Below are positions 24,906-36,745 of a stretch of DNA of 46,339 bases, in pieces. The notes under the pieces are model-generated. The model saw nothing but the letters and a program-made list of their open reading frames with translations. It did not search any database and had not been told where the DNA came from. Source of the stretch: Longimicrobium terrae (lineage in GTDB: Bacteria > Gemmatimonadota > Gemmatimonadetes > Longimicrobiales > Longimicrobiaceae); NCBI RefSeq assembly GCF_014202995.1, contig NZ_JACHIA010000032.1:1-46339 (forward strand), read 5' to 3'. Within the stretch, counting starts at the first letter, position 1. Each line of letters opens with the position of its first letter. The translations under genes and the position numbers were made by a program.

Positions 24906-27900
24906 ATGCGATGGGCCAAGATCCTGACCCTGGTCGCGGTCCTGCTCCCCACTGGCGTGTTTGCCCAGGGGACGAGCCAGGTTACCGGCCGGGTCACCAG
25001 CTCCGAGGGTGAGCCGCTGGCCGGCGCCCGCGTGGAAGTGGTGGGCACTCCCACCGGCGCCGTCACCACGGCGGACGGACGGTACCGCCTGACCACGGTG
25101 CCCGGCAGCCACACGCTGCGCGCCTCCCTGCTGGGCCACGCGCCCAGCCAGCAGACGGTGACCACCACGGCCGGAGGCACCACCACGGCGGACTTCCGCC
25201 TGAGCGCGCAGGCGCTGCTGCTGGACGAAGTGGTGGCGGTGGGATACGGAACGCAGTCGCGCCGCAACGTGACCGGCGCCGTGGCCTCGGTCACGGCCGA
25301 GGAGCTTGAGGCGGCGCCCGTGACCACGCTGGAGCAGGGGCTGCAGGGCCGCGTGGCCGGCGTGCAGGTGGTGACGGGAAGCGGACAGCCCGGCGCGGTT
25401 TCGTCGGTGCGCATCCGCGGCGGCAACTCCATCAGCGCCGGCAACGACCCGCTGTACGTGATTGACGGCGTGCCCGTGAGCAACAACCTGGGCGAGTCCA
25501 CCACGGGAACGCTGATGAGCCAGGCCATGCGCGGCCTGAACCCGCTGGCGGCCATGAACCCCGACGACATCGAGTCGGTGGAAGTGCTCAAGGACGCCTC
25601 GGCCACCAGCATCTACGGCGCGCGCGGCGCCAACGGCGTCATTCTCATCACCACCAAGCGCGGCCGGGCCGGCGCCAACACCGTCACCTTCGGCTCCTAC
25701 TACGGGATGTCGGAAGTGCGGCGCACGCTGCCGGTGCTGAACGCGCGGGAGTTCGCCGGGCTGGTGAACACGGCGGCCGTGAACGCCGGACAGCCCCGCC
25801 GCTACACCGACGCCGAGATTTCGGCGCTGGGCGCGGGCACCGACTGGCAGGACGAAATCTTTCGCCGCGCCCCCGTGCGCAACGTGGAACTGGCGTTCTC
25901 CGGCGGCAGCGAGGCCACGCAGTACCACATCAGCGGCAGCCTGCTGCAGAACGACGGCGTGGTCATCGGCACCAACATGGACCGCGGCACCTTCCGCCTG
26001 AACCTGGACCAGCGCATCAGCTCCCGGCTGCGCATCGGCAACCGCCTGACCTTCAGCCGCTCGGTGGGCAACGTGCTCCCCAACGGCGGCGCCGGGCAGG
26101 AAGTGCCGTCGGTGGTGCTGAACGCCATCATGGCGCCCCCCACGCTGGCCCCGTACACGGAAACCGGCGAGTTCTTCACCGGCACCAACGCGCTGTCGGG
26201 CCGCATGTTCGCCAACCCGGTGGCCTCGGCGCTGCTCATCACCAACGAAGAAAAGCAGAACCGCGCCATCGGCAACGTGTTCGGCGAGCTGGACCTGGTG
26301 CCGGGGCTGGTGTTCCGCACCACGCTGGGGCTGGACTACCTGAACTCCACGCAGAACTTCTTTTCGCCCAGCAACACCTACCCGGGCGTCAACAACAACG
26401 GCTACGGCAGCCGCGGGCAGGCGCAGACCACCAGCTGGCAGAACGAGAACACGCTGCGCTACAACACCGCCCTGGGCGCGCACGAGCTTGACCTGCTGGG
26501 CGGCATGTCGCTGCAGCGCATCAACGCCGAGTGGGTGTCGGGCACCGGGCAGAACTTTTCCACCGACGCGCTGGCCGAGAACGGGCTGAACACCGCCGGA
26601 ACGTTCGTGGGCGTGTGGACGGGTGCCCCACACTCGTCGCTGCTCTCGTACTTCTCCCGCGCCAACCTGAACCTGTCGGACCGCTACCTTGTGACGCTCA
26701 CCGGCCGCGTGGACGGCTCCAGCAAGTTCGGCGAGGGGAACCAGTACGCCTTCTTCCCGTCGGCCGCGCTGGCCTGGCGCGCCTCGCAGGAAGACTTCAT
26801 CCGCAACCTGGGGCTGTTTGACGACCTGAAGCTGCGGGTGAGCTACGGCCGCACCGGCAACCAGGACATCGGCAACTACGCCTCGCTGGCCACCCTGGGC
26901 TCCACCGTGTACGCCTTCGGCGGCAGCCGCGGCATCGGCTTCGTGCCCAGCACGCTGGCCAACCCGGACCTGAAGTGGGAAACCACCGACCAGCTGAACG
27001 CGGGCATCGACGCGGGCTTCCTGGACAACCGCGTGTCGGTGACGGCGGACTACTACGACAAGCGCACGCACGACCTGCTGCTGTACGTGCCCATTCCGGC
27101 GACGTCGGGCTTCGGCACCTCGCTGCAGAACGTGGGCGAAGTGCGCAACCACGGCTTTGAGCTGGGCCTGCGCACGGTGAACCTGACCGGCCCGCTGGGC
27201 TGGGAAAGCTCGCTGAACCTGTCGTTCAACCGCAACAAGGTGGCGCGGCTGGGCGTGGAGAACGAGATCCTGGCCCCGGTGGGCGTGGGCTCGGGCGCCA
27301 ACCAGAACCCCACCATTCTGCGCGTGGGCGAGCCCACCAACTCGTTCTTCGGGTTCCGCTACGCGGGGATGGAGAACGGCCAGCCGGTGTACGCCGACCT
27401 GAACGGCGACGGGCAGGTGAACAACTCCGACCGCGAACTGCTGGGCAACGCGCAGCCGGACTACATCGGCGGCTTCAACAACCGCCTCACCTACGGCCCG
27501 CTGGACCTGAGCGTCTTCATCCAGTGGTCGGTGGGCAACGAGATCTACAACATCAACCGCGCCCTGCTCACCAGCGCCGCCGGCAACGCCAACCAGCTCA
27601 AGGACGTGCTGGAAGGCGGCGAGGGCATTCCCACGCCGCGCATCGGCAACACCTTCGACAGCCGGCCCTCGGACCTGTTCATCGAGGACGGCTCGTACGT
27701 CCGCGGCAAGAACATCCGCCTGGGCTACACGCTGCCGTACTCGGTGCTGCGCCGCGGCGGGCTGGGCAACGTGGACCACCTGCAGGTCTACGTGAGCGCG
27801 CAGAACTTCTTCACCGTCACCGACTACTCGGGCTTCGACCCGGAAATCACGGAGTACGCCGGCAGCAACCTGGCCCAGGGCTTCGACTTCGGATCGTATC

Positions 27901-27944
27901 CGCAGCCCCGCCAGCTGACCATCGGCTTTTCCGCCACCTACTGA
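24906..27944 (+). CDS. SusC/RagA-type TonB-dependent outer-membrane transporter
   Basis: The protein has 1012 residues from ATG 24906 (GGAGG seven bases upstream). It has a signal peptide at 1-21 ending 'VFAQ', a carboxypeptidase-regulatory-like beta domain at about 25-105, and a plug domain at about 115-235 with 'EVVAVGYGTQSRRNVTGAV', 'SSVRIRGGNSI', 'PLYVIDGVPV' and 'YGARGANGVILITTK'. The rest is a 22-strand barrel ending 'TIGFSATY' with the aromatic terminus typical of outer-membrane proteins. It imports oligosaccharides using TonB energy. The SusD partner follows 26 bases later. The context (GH16, GH30, GH3) suggests beta-glucan fragments as cargo. Confidence 0.96.
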   Translation: MRWAKILTLVAVLLPTGVFAQGTSQVTGRVTSSEGEPLAGARVEVVGTPTGAVTTADGRYRLTTVPGSHTLRASLLGHAPSQQTVTTTAGGTTTADFRLSAQALLLDEVVAVGYGTQSRRNVTGAVASVTAEELEAAPVTTLEQGLQGRVAGVQVVTGSGQPGAVSSVRIRGGNSISAGNDPLYVIDGVPVSNNLGESTTGTLMSQAMRGLNPLAAMNPDDIESVEVLKDASATSIYGARGANGVILITTKRGRAGANTVTFGSYYGMSEVRRTLPVLNAREFAGLVNTAAVNAGQPRRYTDAEISALGAGTDWQDEIFRRAPVRNVELAFSGGSEATQYHISGSLLQNDGVVIGTNMDRGTFRLNLDQRISSRLRIGNRLTFSRSVGNVLPNGGAGQEVPSVVLNAIMAPPTLAPYTETGEFFTGTNALSGRMFANPVASALLITNEEKQNRAIGNVFGELDLVPGLVFRTTLGLDYLNSTQNFFSPSNTYPGVNNNGYGSRGQAQTTSWQNENTLRYNTALGAHELDLLGGMSLQRINAEWVSGTGQNFSTDALAENGLNTAGTFVGVWTGAPHSSLLSYFSRANLNLSDRYLVTLTGRVDGSSKFGEGNQYAFFPSAALAWRASQEDFIRNLGLFDDLKLRVSYGRTGNQDIGNYASLATLGSTVYAFGGSRGIGFVPSTLANPDLKWETTDQLNAGIDAGFLDNRVSVTADYYDKRTHDLLLYVPIPATSGFGTSLQNVGEVRNHGFELGLRTVNLTGPLGWESSLNLSFNRNKVARLGVENEILAPVGVGSGANQNPTILRVGEPTNSFFGFRYAGMENGQPVYADLNGDGQVNNSDRELLGNAQPDYIGGFNNRLTYGPLDLSVFIQWSVGNEIYNINRALLTSAAGNANQLKDVLEGGEGIPTPRIGNTFDSRPSDLFIEDGSYVRGKNIRLGYTLPYSVLRRGGLGNVDHLQVYVSAQNFFTVTDYSGFDPEITEYAGSNLAQGFDFGSYPQPRQLTIGFSATY

Positions 27945-27970
27945 CCTCCGACGGAGCCAGGCACAAGACC

Positions 27971-29467
27971 ATGACCAAGCAGCCTTTCTGGCGGAGCGCC
28001 CTGCGCCGGCTCGCCCTGGCGGGAATGATTCCCGCCCTGGCGGCCACGGCCTCCTGCGACAGCTTTCTGGATCCGGAACCGGAAGACATGCTCGCCCCCG
28101 ACAACTTCTACAAGACGTCGTCGGACGCAGTGGCGGCGGTGAACGGGGTGTACGAGCAGCAGAAGTGGATGCACCAGCTGGCCTACTGGTACATGTCGGA
28201 CGTGGCCACGGACGACATCGACGCGAGCCCCAACTTCGGCTCCGACGGCCAGCGGATGAGCAAGTGGACGTTCGACGCCACGGAGTTCCCCATGGGGGAC
28301 GTGTGGGGGAACGGGTACAAGATCATCAACCGCGCCAACGCGGTGCTGGACCGGGTGCCGGGCATCACCATGGAAGCCCCGCTCAAGGCGCGGCTGCTGA
28401 GCGAGGCCCGCTTCCTTCGCGCGCTGGCCTACTTTGACCTGGTGCGCTTCTACGGCGACGTGCCGCTGCTGGTGCACGAGGTGACCTCGCTGGACGACGT
28501 GACGCCGTCGCGCTCGCCGGCGGACTCGGTGTACATGCTGATCGAGGCGGACCTTACGGAAGCCGCGGGCACGCTTCCGGCCCGCCACGAGGGCGCCGAC
28601 GCGGGACGCGCCACCTCGGGCGCGGCGCTGGCGCTGCTGGCCAAGGTGCACCTGCAGCAGCACGAGTACGGGCCGGCGGCGCAGCGCGCCGCGCAGGTCA
28701 TCAACAGCGGCCGCTACGGGCTGCTGGCCAGGTGGAAGGACGTGTTCGCCATCGGCAACGAGTTCCAGCCCAGCAACACCGAGAACATCTTCGAGCTCAA
28801 CTACGACGGCACGCTGGACCCGGGCGCCGGGAGCGTGGTGACGCTGTTCGCGCTTCCCGCCACGTATCCGGGCGGCGACGCGTACGGGCTCATGTACCTG
28901 CCGGGTTCGGTGACGTCGCTCTTTGCGGCCAGCGACCAGCGCGGCCTGGGCAACACGTTCATCACGTCGCCGTACACGGACCGCACGGGGCGGGTGATCA
29001 CCTTCTCCCTCCCGTCGCAGAACGGCATCAACAAGTACCTGGACGAGGGCGACACCCGCAACCGCACGCAGCGCGGCTGGGGCGCCAACGACAACAACTG
29101 GATCATCCTGCGCTACGCCGACGTGCTGCTGATGTACGCCGAGGCGGTGAACGAGGGCGGGGCGGCCAGCGGGATGTCGGCCGAGGCGGCGCTGAACATG
29201 GTGCGGGTGCGCGCCGGCATCGCCCCGGTGAGCGGGCTGGGCCAGGGCGGGCTGCGCGACGCCATCCGCGCCGAGCGCCGCCGCGAGTTCATCCTGGAGG
29301 GGCAGCGCTGGTTCGACCTGGCGCGCTACGGCACGCTGGAGCAGGCCATCGCCGCCAAGCTGGTGGAGATCGGCGCGCCGGCACACCCGCTGCGGGGCAA
29401 GCTCTTTCCGCTTCCCGCGGGCGAGCTGGACCGCAACCCCAACCTGGTGCAGAACCCGGGCTGGTAA
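27971..29467 (+). CDS. SusD/RagB-family surface glycan-binding lipoprotein
   Basis: The protein has 498 residues from ATG 27971. Signal peptide with lipobox TASC, lipidated Cys29, followed by 'FLDPEPEDMLAPDNFYKT', the typical start of mature SusD. TPR-like helices carry 'EARFLRALAYFDLVRFYGDVPLL' (the SusD signature). The C-terminal part has 'RYADVLLMYAEAVNEGG' and 'ERRREFILEGQRWFDLARYG', both family hallmarks. It caps the SusC barrel and binds glycan at the cell surface. The two genes are an operon, ended by a hairpin at 29484. Confidence 0.96.
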   Translation: MTKQPFWRSALRRLALAGMIPALAATASCDSFLDPEPEDMLAPDNFYKTSSDAVAAVNGVYEQQKWMHQLAYWYMSDVATDDIDASPNFGSDGQRMSKWTFDATEFPMGDVWGNGYKIINRANAVLDRVPGITMEAPLKARLLSEARFLRALAYFDLVRFYGDVPLLVHEVTSLDDVTPSRSPADSVYMLIEADLTEAAGTLPARHEGADAGRATSGAALALLAKVHLQQHEYGPAAQRAAQVINSGRYGLLARWKDVFAIGNEFQPSNTENIFELNYDGTLDPGAGSVVTLFALPATYPGGDAYGLMYLPGSVTSLFAASDQRGLGNTFITSPYTDRTGRVITFSLPSQNGINKYLDEGDTRNRTQRGWGANDNNWIILRYADVLLMYAEAVNEGGAASGMSAEAALNMVRVRAGIAPVSGLGQGGLRDAIRAERRREFILEGQRWFDLARYGTLEQAIAAKLVEIGAPAHPLRGKLFPLPAGELDRNPNLVQNPGW

Positions 29468-29483
29468 GCGGCGCTGGGCGGAA

Positions 29484-29515
29484 AAAGGCGGGGCGCCCGT
29501 GGGCGCCCCGCCTTT
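29484..29515 (+). terminator. Terminator after SusD
   Basis: AAAGGCGGGGCGCCC and GGGCGCCCCGCCTTT pair perfectly around GT. A second hairpin (GGGGCGGCCCG/CGGGCCGCCCC) lies at 29550-29575, just before glucokinase. Confidence 0.88.
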
Positions 29516-29609
29516 CGCGAGCGTGAACGGATGATTTCCAAAGACCGGCGGGGCGGCCCGTGCACCGGGCCGCCCCGGACGTACCAGACACTCTGAATCG
29601 CTGGATTGA

Positions 29610-30656
29610 ATGAGCGTGCAACTGCGGGAAGCGGCGGGCGTGGAGCGGGTCGCGTCGCCCGGGCCGGCTCCCGGGCCGCTGCTGCTGGCCGGCGACGTGG
29701 GCGGCACCAAGACGATGCTGGCCCTGGTGAACGGCGGGGGCGAGGTGCTGGCGGAAATGACCTTTGCCAGCCGCGACCACGCCGCGCCGGATGACGTGAT
29801 GCGCGCCTTTCTGGGCCGCGTCTCCACCCCGGTGGACGGTGTGTGCCTGAGCGTGGCGGGCCCCGTGATCGACGGGCGGGCGAGCATTACCAACCTGCCC
29901 TGGGTGCTGGATGAGGAACGGCTGGCCGCGTCGCTGGGCACGGGGCCGGTGCGGCTGATCAACGATCTGCAGGCCACGGCGTACGCGCTGTCGTCGCTGC
30001 GCCCGGACCAGCTGTGCACGCTGCACCCGGGCGCGCCGGAGCCCTCCGGCACGCGCGCGGTGATCGCGGTGGGCACCGGGCTGGGCGAGGGCGCGCTGCT
30101 CAGCGACGGCGACGGGCGCGAGGCCGCGCTCCCCAGCGAGGGCGGGCACACCGACTTTGCGCCGCGCGGCGCCACGCAGCGCGGGCTGCTGACCTGGCTG
30201 CAGCGCCAGTACGAGCACGTGAGCTACGAGCGCGTCTGCTCCGGCCACGGCATTCCCAACCTGTACCACTACCTGCGCGCGCGCACTGGCATCGCCGAGC
30301 CCGCGTGGCTCACCGCGGCGCTGGCCGCGGCCGACGACCCCACGCCGGTGATCGCCGACGCGGGGCTGCGCGGCGCGTGCCCGGTAAGCCGGCGCACGCT
30401 TTCGCTCTTTGCCGCCATCCTGGGCGCGGAGGCGGGCAACCTGGCGCTGCGCACGCTGGCCACGGGCGGCGTGTTCGTGGGCGGCGGCATTCCGCCCAAG
30501 CTGCGGCCGGTGCTGCGGGGCCGCGCGTTCCGCGAGGGCTATCTGCGCAAGGGCGTGATGTCGGACGTGGCGGCGCGCTTTCCCGTGCACCTGATTCTGG
30601 AGCCGCGGGCCGCGCTGCTGGGCGCCGCGCGCTACGCCGCCGCCGCGCGCGTGTGA
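29610..30656 (+). CDS. glk: Glucokinase
   Basis: The enzyme has 348 residues. It converts glucose plus ATP to glucose-6-phosphate in the cytoplasm. The phosphate-1 loop 'GDVGGTKT' is at 28-35, then 'LSVAGPV', 'LINDLQATAYAL' (substrate Asp), 'GTGLGEG' and 'SEGGHTDFAP'. This is the Glk family rather than the ROK-type kinase, as there is no CxCGxxGC zinc motif. The first 25 residues are an extra N-terminal extension. It lies between the importer and the sugar MFS transporter, fitting glucose release from beta-glucan. Confidence 0.93.
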   Translation: MSVQLREAAGVERVASPGPAPGPLLLAGDVGGTKTMLALVNGGGEVLAEMTFASRDHAAPDDVMRAFLGRVSTPVDGVCLSVAGPVIDGRASITNLPWVLDEERLAASLGTGPVRLINDLQATAYALSSLRPDQLCTLHPGAPEPSGTRAVIAVGTGLGEGALLSDGDGREAALPSEGGHTDFAPRGATQRGLLTWLQRQYEHVSYERVCSGHGIPNLYHYLRARTGIAEPAWLTAALAAADDPTPVIADAGLRGACPVSRRTLSLFAAILGAEAGNLALRTLATGGVFVGGGIPPKLRPVLRGRAFREGYLRKGVMSDVAARFPVHLILEPRAALLGAARYAAAARV

Positions 30657-31199
30657 TCGTGCGGGTGGATGACCCGCGGTTCGCCGCATTCCATCCACCC
30701 CCGCATCTCCGCCGCCCGGACGACCGTTGTCCGCGGCGGGCGATGCGCTGCATCCGGTCGATCCAAGGAAGCGCTGATCGGCATCGGCTGATCGGGCTTG
30801 GCCTGACGGGGTTGATCGATGGAGGCGGTTGATCGACTGGATTCGATCCATCGGCCTGATCGACTGGAGGCGACCGGATCGTCCTCGATCGACGGGCGCT
30901 TCTCCATCGACCGAATCGCCTCGATCGACCGAATCGGCTGAGTCCACTGATCGGCCCGGCGTCTCGATCAACCGGATCGTCCCGATCTGCAACACGACGG
31001 AGGGAGGCGCGTGAAGGAGACGCCGGCGGGCTCGTGCCGCGGCGCTCCACGGCCGGTGAAGCACCGGACGAACGCGCGCCTGCCCTGAACGGACGGTTCC
31101 CGCGTCTGCCCTCCCTGCCTCACCGGTGGCGGGGCGGGGCAGGGGGACCGCGCCCCACAACTCTTTACCGGTGGCTTGAACCCCGATCCCGGAGGCCCG
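30657..31199. other. Intergenic region with dense GATCG words
   Basis: About 540 bases without a supported gene. Between 30760 and 30985 the word GATCG recurs about ten times within phrases such as TTGATCGACTGG, CTGATCGACTGG and CCGGATCGTCC. It resembles a degenerate short tandem repeat. No hairpin terminator for glucokinase is evident. Confidence 0.6.
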
Positions 31200-32498
31200 T
31201 TGTCCATCCCTACCAGTACGGCCGCGCCCAGGCCCGCCGCCCGCGCGGGCACCGTGTCCGGCACGACCGACTACCGCACCGCCTTTGCGGCGGTCACCGG
31301 CCTGTTCTTCATCTGGGGCTTTCTCACCTGCCTCAACGACATCCTGATCCCGCACCTGAAAGGGGTGTTTGATCTGGACTACGTGCAGGCGGCGTTGGTG
31401 CAGTTCACCTTCTTTGGCGCGTACTTTCTGGTCGCGCTGCCTTCCGGCTGGCTGATCCGGCGGCTGGGCTACAAGCGCGGCATCGTGGCCGGGCTGGTGA
31501 CGGCCGGCGTGGGCGCGCTTCTGTTTCTTCCCGCCGCGAACGTGCAGTCGTATCCGCTGTTCCTGCTTGCGCTGTTCGTTCTGGCGAGCGGAATTACGGT
31601 GCTGCAGGTGGCGGCAAACCCGTACGTGACGGTGCTGGGTGACCCGGCCACCGCCAGCAGCCGGCTTACGCTGACGCAGGCGTTCAACTCTCTGGGCACC
31701 ACCGTGGCGCCGCTGGTGGGCGGCGCGCTGATCCTGGGCGCCACCGTGCCGGGGCAGTCCAAGGAAGCCGCCGCGCTGGCGGACGCGCGCGCCGTGCAGG
31801 TGCCGTATCTGGGCATTGCCATCGCGCTGTTCATCGTCGCCGGGCTGATGGCGGCGTTCAAGCTGCCGCGCATCTCGGAGATCGAGCGTGAGGCGGGCGG
31901 CGAGGTGGTGAGCGACCACATGCCCACCGGGCGCGCGTGGCACCGCAGCCACCTGGCGCTGGGTGTGGCGGCGATCTTCGTGTACGTGGGCGCCGAGGTG
32001 TCCATCGGCAGCTTCCTGGTGAACTTCTTTGCCCTGCCGGAAATCGCGGGGATGGACGAAAAGACGGCCGCGGGCTACGTGTCGTTCTACTGGGGCGGCG
32101 CCATGATCGGCCGCTTCGTGGGCTCGGCGCTGCTGCGGCGCTTTCGCCCCGGCATGCTGCTGGGCGGGTTTGCCGTGGGCGCCGCCGCCTTGACCGCGCT
32201 GGCCGCGGTGAGCAGCGGACAGGTGGCGTTCTGGGCGATTCTGGCGGTGGGCCTGTGCAACTCCATCATGTTCCCCACCATCTTTGCCCTGGCCATCGAC
32301 AGTCTGGGCCCGCTGACCGGCGAGGGTTCGTCTCTGCTGGTGATGGCCATCGTGGGCGGCGCGCTGATCCCCGTGGCGTTCGGCGCCATGGCGGACTCGT
32401 CCGGGCTGCAGGCGGCTTTCCTGCTTCCCGCGCTCTGCTACCTGTACATCGTGTTCTACGGATTCCGCGGATCGCGCGTGAAGGGGAGGGCCGCGTGA
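31200..32498 (+). CDS. Sugar MFS transporter, FucP/GluP type
   Basis: The protein has 432 residues starting at TTG 31200, preceded by GGAGG at 31191-31195 (spacing is short, 4 bases); a TTG at 31176 is a less likely start. Twelve hydrophobic segments cover the protein. 'FFIWGFLTCLNDILIPHLK' near the start and 'YVQAALVQFTFFGAYF' are characteristic of the FucP/glucose-galactose symporter family, as is 'LQVAANPYVTVLG'. It brings glucose or a related hexose across the inner membrane with a proton or sodium ion. Its stop overlaps the GTG of the GH30 gene (GTGA), so they are co-translated. Confidence 0.92.
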   Translation: MSIPTSTAAPRPAARAGTVSGTTDYRTAFAAVTGLFFIWGFLTCLNDILIPHLKGVFDLDYVQAALVQFTFFGAYFLVALPSGWLIRRLGYKRGIVAGLVTAGVGALLFLPAANVQSYPLFLLALFVLASGITVLQVAANPYVTVLGDPATASSRLTLTQAFNSLGTTVAPLVGGALILGATVPGQSKEAAALADARAVQVPYLGIAIALFIVAGLMAAFKLPRISEIEREAGGEVVSDHMPTGRAWHRSHLALGVAAIFVYVGAEVSIGSFLVNFFALPEIAGMDEKTAAGYVSFYWGGAMIGRFVGSALLRRFRPGMLLGGFAVGAAALTALAAVSSGQVAFWAILAVGLCNSIMFPTIFALAIDSLGPLTGEGSSLLVMAIVGGALIPVAFGAMADSSGLQAAFLLPALCYLYIVFYGFRGSRVKGRAA

Positions 32499-33952
32499 GC
32501 GGGATGACGACGGGCCGGCTGGGAGTTGCGGCGCTGGTGGCGCTGGCGGCGTGCGGCGGCAACGGCGGCGGGGGCACCACGCCCACCGTTCCGCCGGTGC
32601 CGGTGGACACCACCACTGCGCAGGTGCGGGCGTTCGTAACCACGGGGAACCGCACGAAGTTCCTGGACAGCGCGGGCGTGCGCTTCACCACGGCGGCCGC
32701 GCCCGAGCTGGTGATCAACGTGGATACGTCGCGGACGTACCAGACCATGGTGGGCTTCGGCGCGGCGTTCACCGATGCGTCCACGTGGCTGATCCAGACG
32801 AAGATGCGGGCCGACCAGCGGCAGGGGCTGCTGAACGACCTGTTCAGCCCCACCAGCGGCCTGGGGCTGAGCTTCATGCGGATGACGATGGGCTCGTCGG
32901 ACTTTTCGCGCGAGCACTGGTCGTACGACGACGCACCGGGCGGCGCGGACGATCCCTCGATGACGCACTTCAGCATTCAGCGTGACCGCGAGGCCATGCT
33001 GCCGGTGATTCAGCAGTCGCGCGCCATCAACCCGCAGATGATGCTGGTGGCCTCGCCGTGGAGCGCCCCCGCGTGGATGAAGACGACGCGCAGCATGATC
33101 AAGGGCCACCTGCGTCCGGAAGCGTATCCCGCGCACGCCAACTACTTCATCCGCTTCCTCAAGGCGTACCAGGCGGAAGGCGTGACGGTGCAGGCGCTTA
33201 CGATTCAGAACGAGCCGCACTTCGAGCCGGACAACTATCCCGGGATGCGGATGGACCCGCCGGAGCGCGCGGCATTCATCGGCGGGCACCTGGGGCCGGC
33301 GCTGCAGCGCGAGGGATTGAACACGCTGATCTGGGACTGGGACCACAACTGGGACGAGCCCAACTCGCCGCTGGGCACGCTGAGCGACGCCACGGCGCGC
33401 GGCTACATCGACGGCGTGGCGTGGCACTGCTACGGCGGCGACGTGAGCGCGCAGAGCACCGTGCGCAACGCGCATCCCGACAAGGACGTGTTCTTTACGG
33501 AGTGCTCGGGCGGGCAGTGGGCCACCAACTTCGGCGAGAACCTGGTCTACTTTAGCCGCACGCTGATCGTGGGGACGACGCGCAACTGGGCGCGCGGCGT
33601 GGCGTTCTGGAACCTGGCGCTGGACCCGCAGGGCGGGCCGCACCTGGGCGGCTGCGGCAACTGCCGGGGCGTGGTCACGATCGACCCGGTGAGCGGCGGG
33701 TACGTGCGCAACGAGGAGTACTTCGCCCTGGCGCACGCCAGCCGCTTCGTGCGGCCGGGCGCGGTGCGGGTGGAGTCGGGGAGCGGGCTGAGCGGAATGG
33801 AGAGCGCCGCGTTCGTGAACCCCGACGGCCGCAAGGCGCTGCTGGTGGTGAACACGACCACGCAGGAGCGCACCTACGGCGTGCGGCAGGGCGGGCGGAT
33901 GTTTACGCACACGCTGCCCGCGCAGTCCGTGGCCACGTTCACCTGGCGCTGA
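32495..33952 (+). CDS. GH30-family glucanase lipoprotein
   Basis: The enzyme has 485 residues from GTG 32495, with GGGGAGG 6-12 bases upstream; an ATG at 32504 is in frame. Lipobox LAAC with Cys20 makes it a lipoprotein. The TIM-barrel shows GH30 hallmarks: 'VGFGAAFTDAS', 'SPWSAPAWMKT', acid/base Glu240 in 'TIQNEP' and nucleophile Glu336 in 'FFTECSGG'. A beta-sandwich with 'VVNTTTQERTY' ends the protein. GH30 members of this type cut beta-1,6-glucan or glucosylceramide; beta-1,6-glucan fits this cluster. It is translationally coupled to the sugar transporter. Confidence 0.92.
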   Translation: MSGMTTGRLGVAALVALAACGGNGGGGTTPTVPPVPVDTTTAQVRAFVTTGNRTKFLDSAGVRFTTAAAPELVINVDTSRTYQTMVGFGAAFTDASTWLIQTKMRADQRQGLLNDLFSPTSGLGLSFMRMTMGSSDFSREHWSYDDAPGGADDPSMTHFSIQRDREAMLPVIQQSRAINPQMMLVASPWSAPAWMKTTRSMIKGHLRPEAYPAHANYFIRFLKAYQAEGVTVQALTIQNEPHFEPDNYPGMRMDPPERAAFIGGHLGPALQREGLNTLIWDWDHNWDEPNSPLGTLSDATARGYIDGVAWHCYGGDVSAQSTVRNAHPDKDVFFTECSGGQWATNFGENLVYFSRTLIVGTTRNWARGVAFWNLALDPQGGPHLGGCGNCRGVVTIDPVSGGYVRNEEYFALAHASRFVRPGAVRVESGSGLSGMESAAFVNPDGRKALLVVNTTTQERTYGVRQGGRMFTHTLPAQSVATFTWR

Positions 33953-34022
33953 TCCGCGGCGGGTGAAGGGCGGATCGCGGGCGGGCAGGTCCGCGATCCG
34001 CAGCGATCCAGGGACAACAGAC

Positions 34023-34051
34023 AGCCCCGCGACGAGCATCGTCGCGGGGCT
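34023..34051 (+). terminator. Terminator after GH30
   Basis: AGCCCCGCGACGA and TCGTCGCGGGGCT pair perfectly around GCA, followed by GGTTTGCG. It ends the MFS-GH30 transcript. Confidence 0.88.
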
Positions 34052-34273
34052 GGTTTGCGTGGTGGAGCTGTAGATGATGAGATGATGATGATCAGCCCCG
34101 ATTTCCTTGGATGGCGATCAGCCTGGATGCAGTGGATGAGTATCGGGCCGGGAACGGAGGGTGGCGCGGCCGCGGGCGGGGGCCCTCACCCCGCTTGCTG
34201 CGCACGACGACCCTCTCCCACGAACGGATGTGGGAGAGGGAGCACACGGCAACGACGGTCTGTGGGCGACGGG

Positions 34274-34703
34274 GTTCGGTGAGCGTCCCCGGCCTCGCGG
34301 GCCCCTCCCCCGGCCCCTCCCCGTGCAAACTGCCGCACGGAGAGGGGAGAACGGCAACTCATCGCGTTCCGGATGGCGTGGCGCGGCCGGATGGGGCCCC
34401 CTCCCCCCAACCCCCTCCACCCGCTCCGCGGGAGAGGGGGAGCCGTTCAGCGCGGGGGCGGGTTCGGCTCGCGGCGCGGTGTGCCGTGGTGGTGTTCCCC
34501 GACGCAGTTGAAGCCCCGAATCGGACGCGCCAGCGGCCGGTGTCGGGGGTTAGCGCTGTTTGAGCGGCGGATTCATTCGCTCAACAGACTTCGCGCACAT
34601 GCCGGTCTCCGCTCCACGCACCGAACCATCCGCCCTCCCCAACCCTCCCCCAGTCTTTTTTGGGGGAGGGTGGGCCGGTGGTGCCGGCCCGGGTGGGGGC
34701 CGC
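34274..34703 (+). repeat. Composite intergenic repeat R1, copy B
   Basis: All modules of copy A recur in order, including the CCGTGCAAACTGCCGCACGG hairpin, the GAGCGGCGGATTCATTCGCTC block and the C-rich/G-rich hairpin at 34642-34671 ending in GTGGGGGCCGCC. Long stretches are identical to copy A. Confidence 0.92.
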
Positions 34704-34728
34704 CGTGGAGCCCGCCAACCGAACGAAA

Positions 34729-34786
34729 ACGGCCGGCTCCCCGTTCGGGAAGCCGGCCGTTGATGAGGCCCGGAAACGGGCCTCAG
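34729..34786 (-). terminator. Terminator after GH3
   Basis: AACGGCCGGCT and AGCCGGCCGTT pair around a 12-base loop; on the minus strand it is followed by TTTTCGTTC. A second hairpin GAGGCCCG-GAAA-CGGGCCTC lies just before it, nearer the gene. Confidence 0.82.
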
Positions 34787-34802
34787 ACTGCGTGGACGGG
34801 CG

Positions 34803-36704
<1,902 letters not shown>

Positions 36705-36745
36705 CGTGACAGGTGTTCGGGGAGGGGATTGCGGGGCTCCGCTGA

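Noticed and set aside
24792-27779. A minus-strand frame of 995 codons opposite SusC
   Set aside because: It is again a mirror of a real gene. It is Arg/His/Val-rich without a recognisable motif, whereas the plus strand has full SusC signatures.
30480-30985. Possible CRISPR array because of the repeated words in 30760-30985
   Set aside because: There are no constant-length repeats or spacers; the repeated words are 5-12 bases and irregular, and no cas gene is present.
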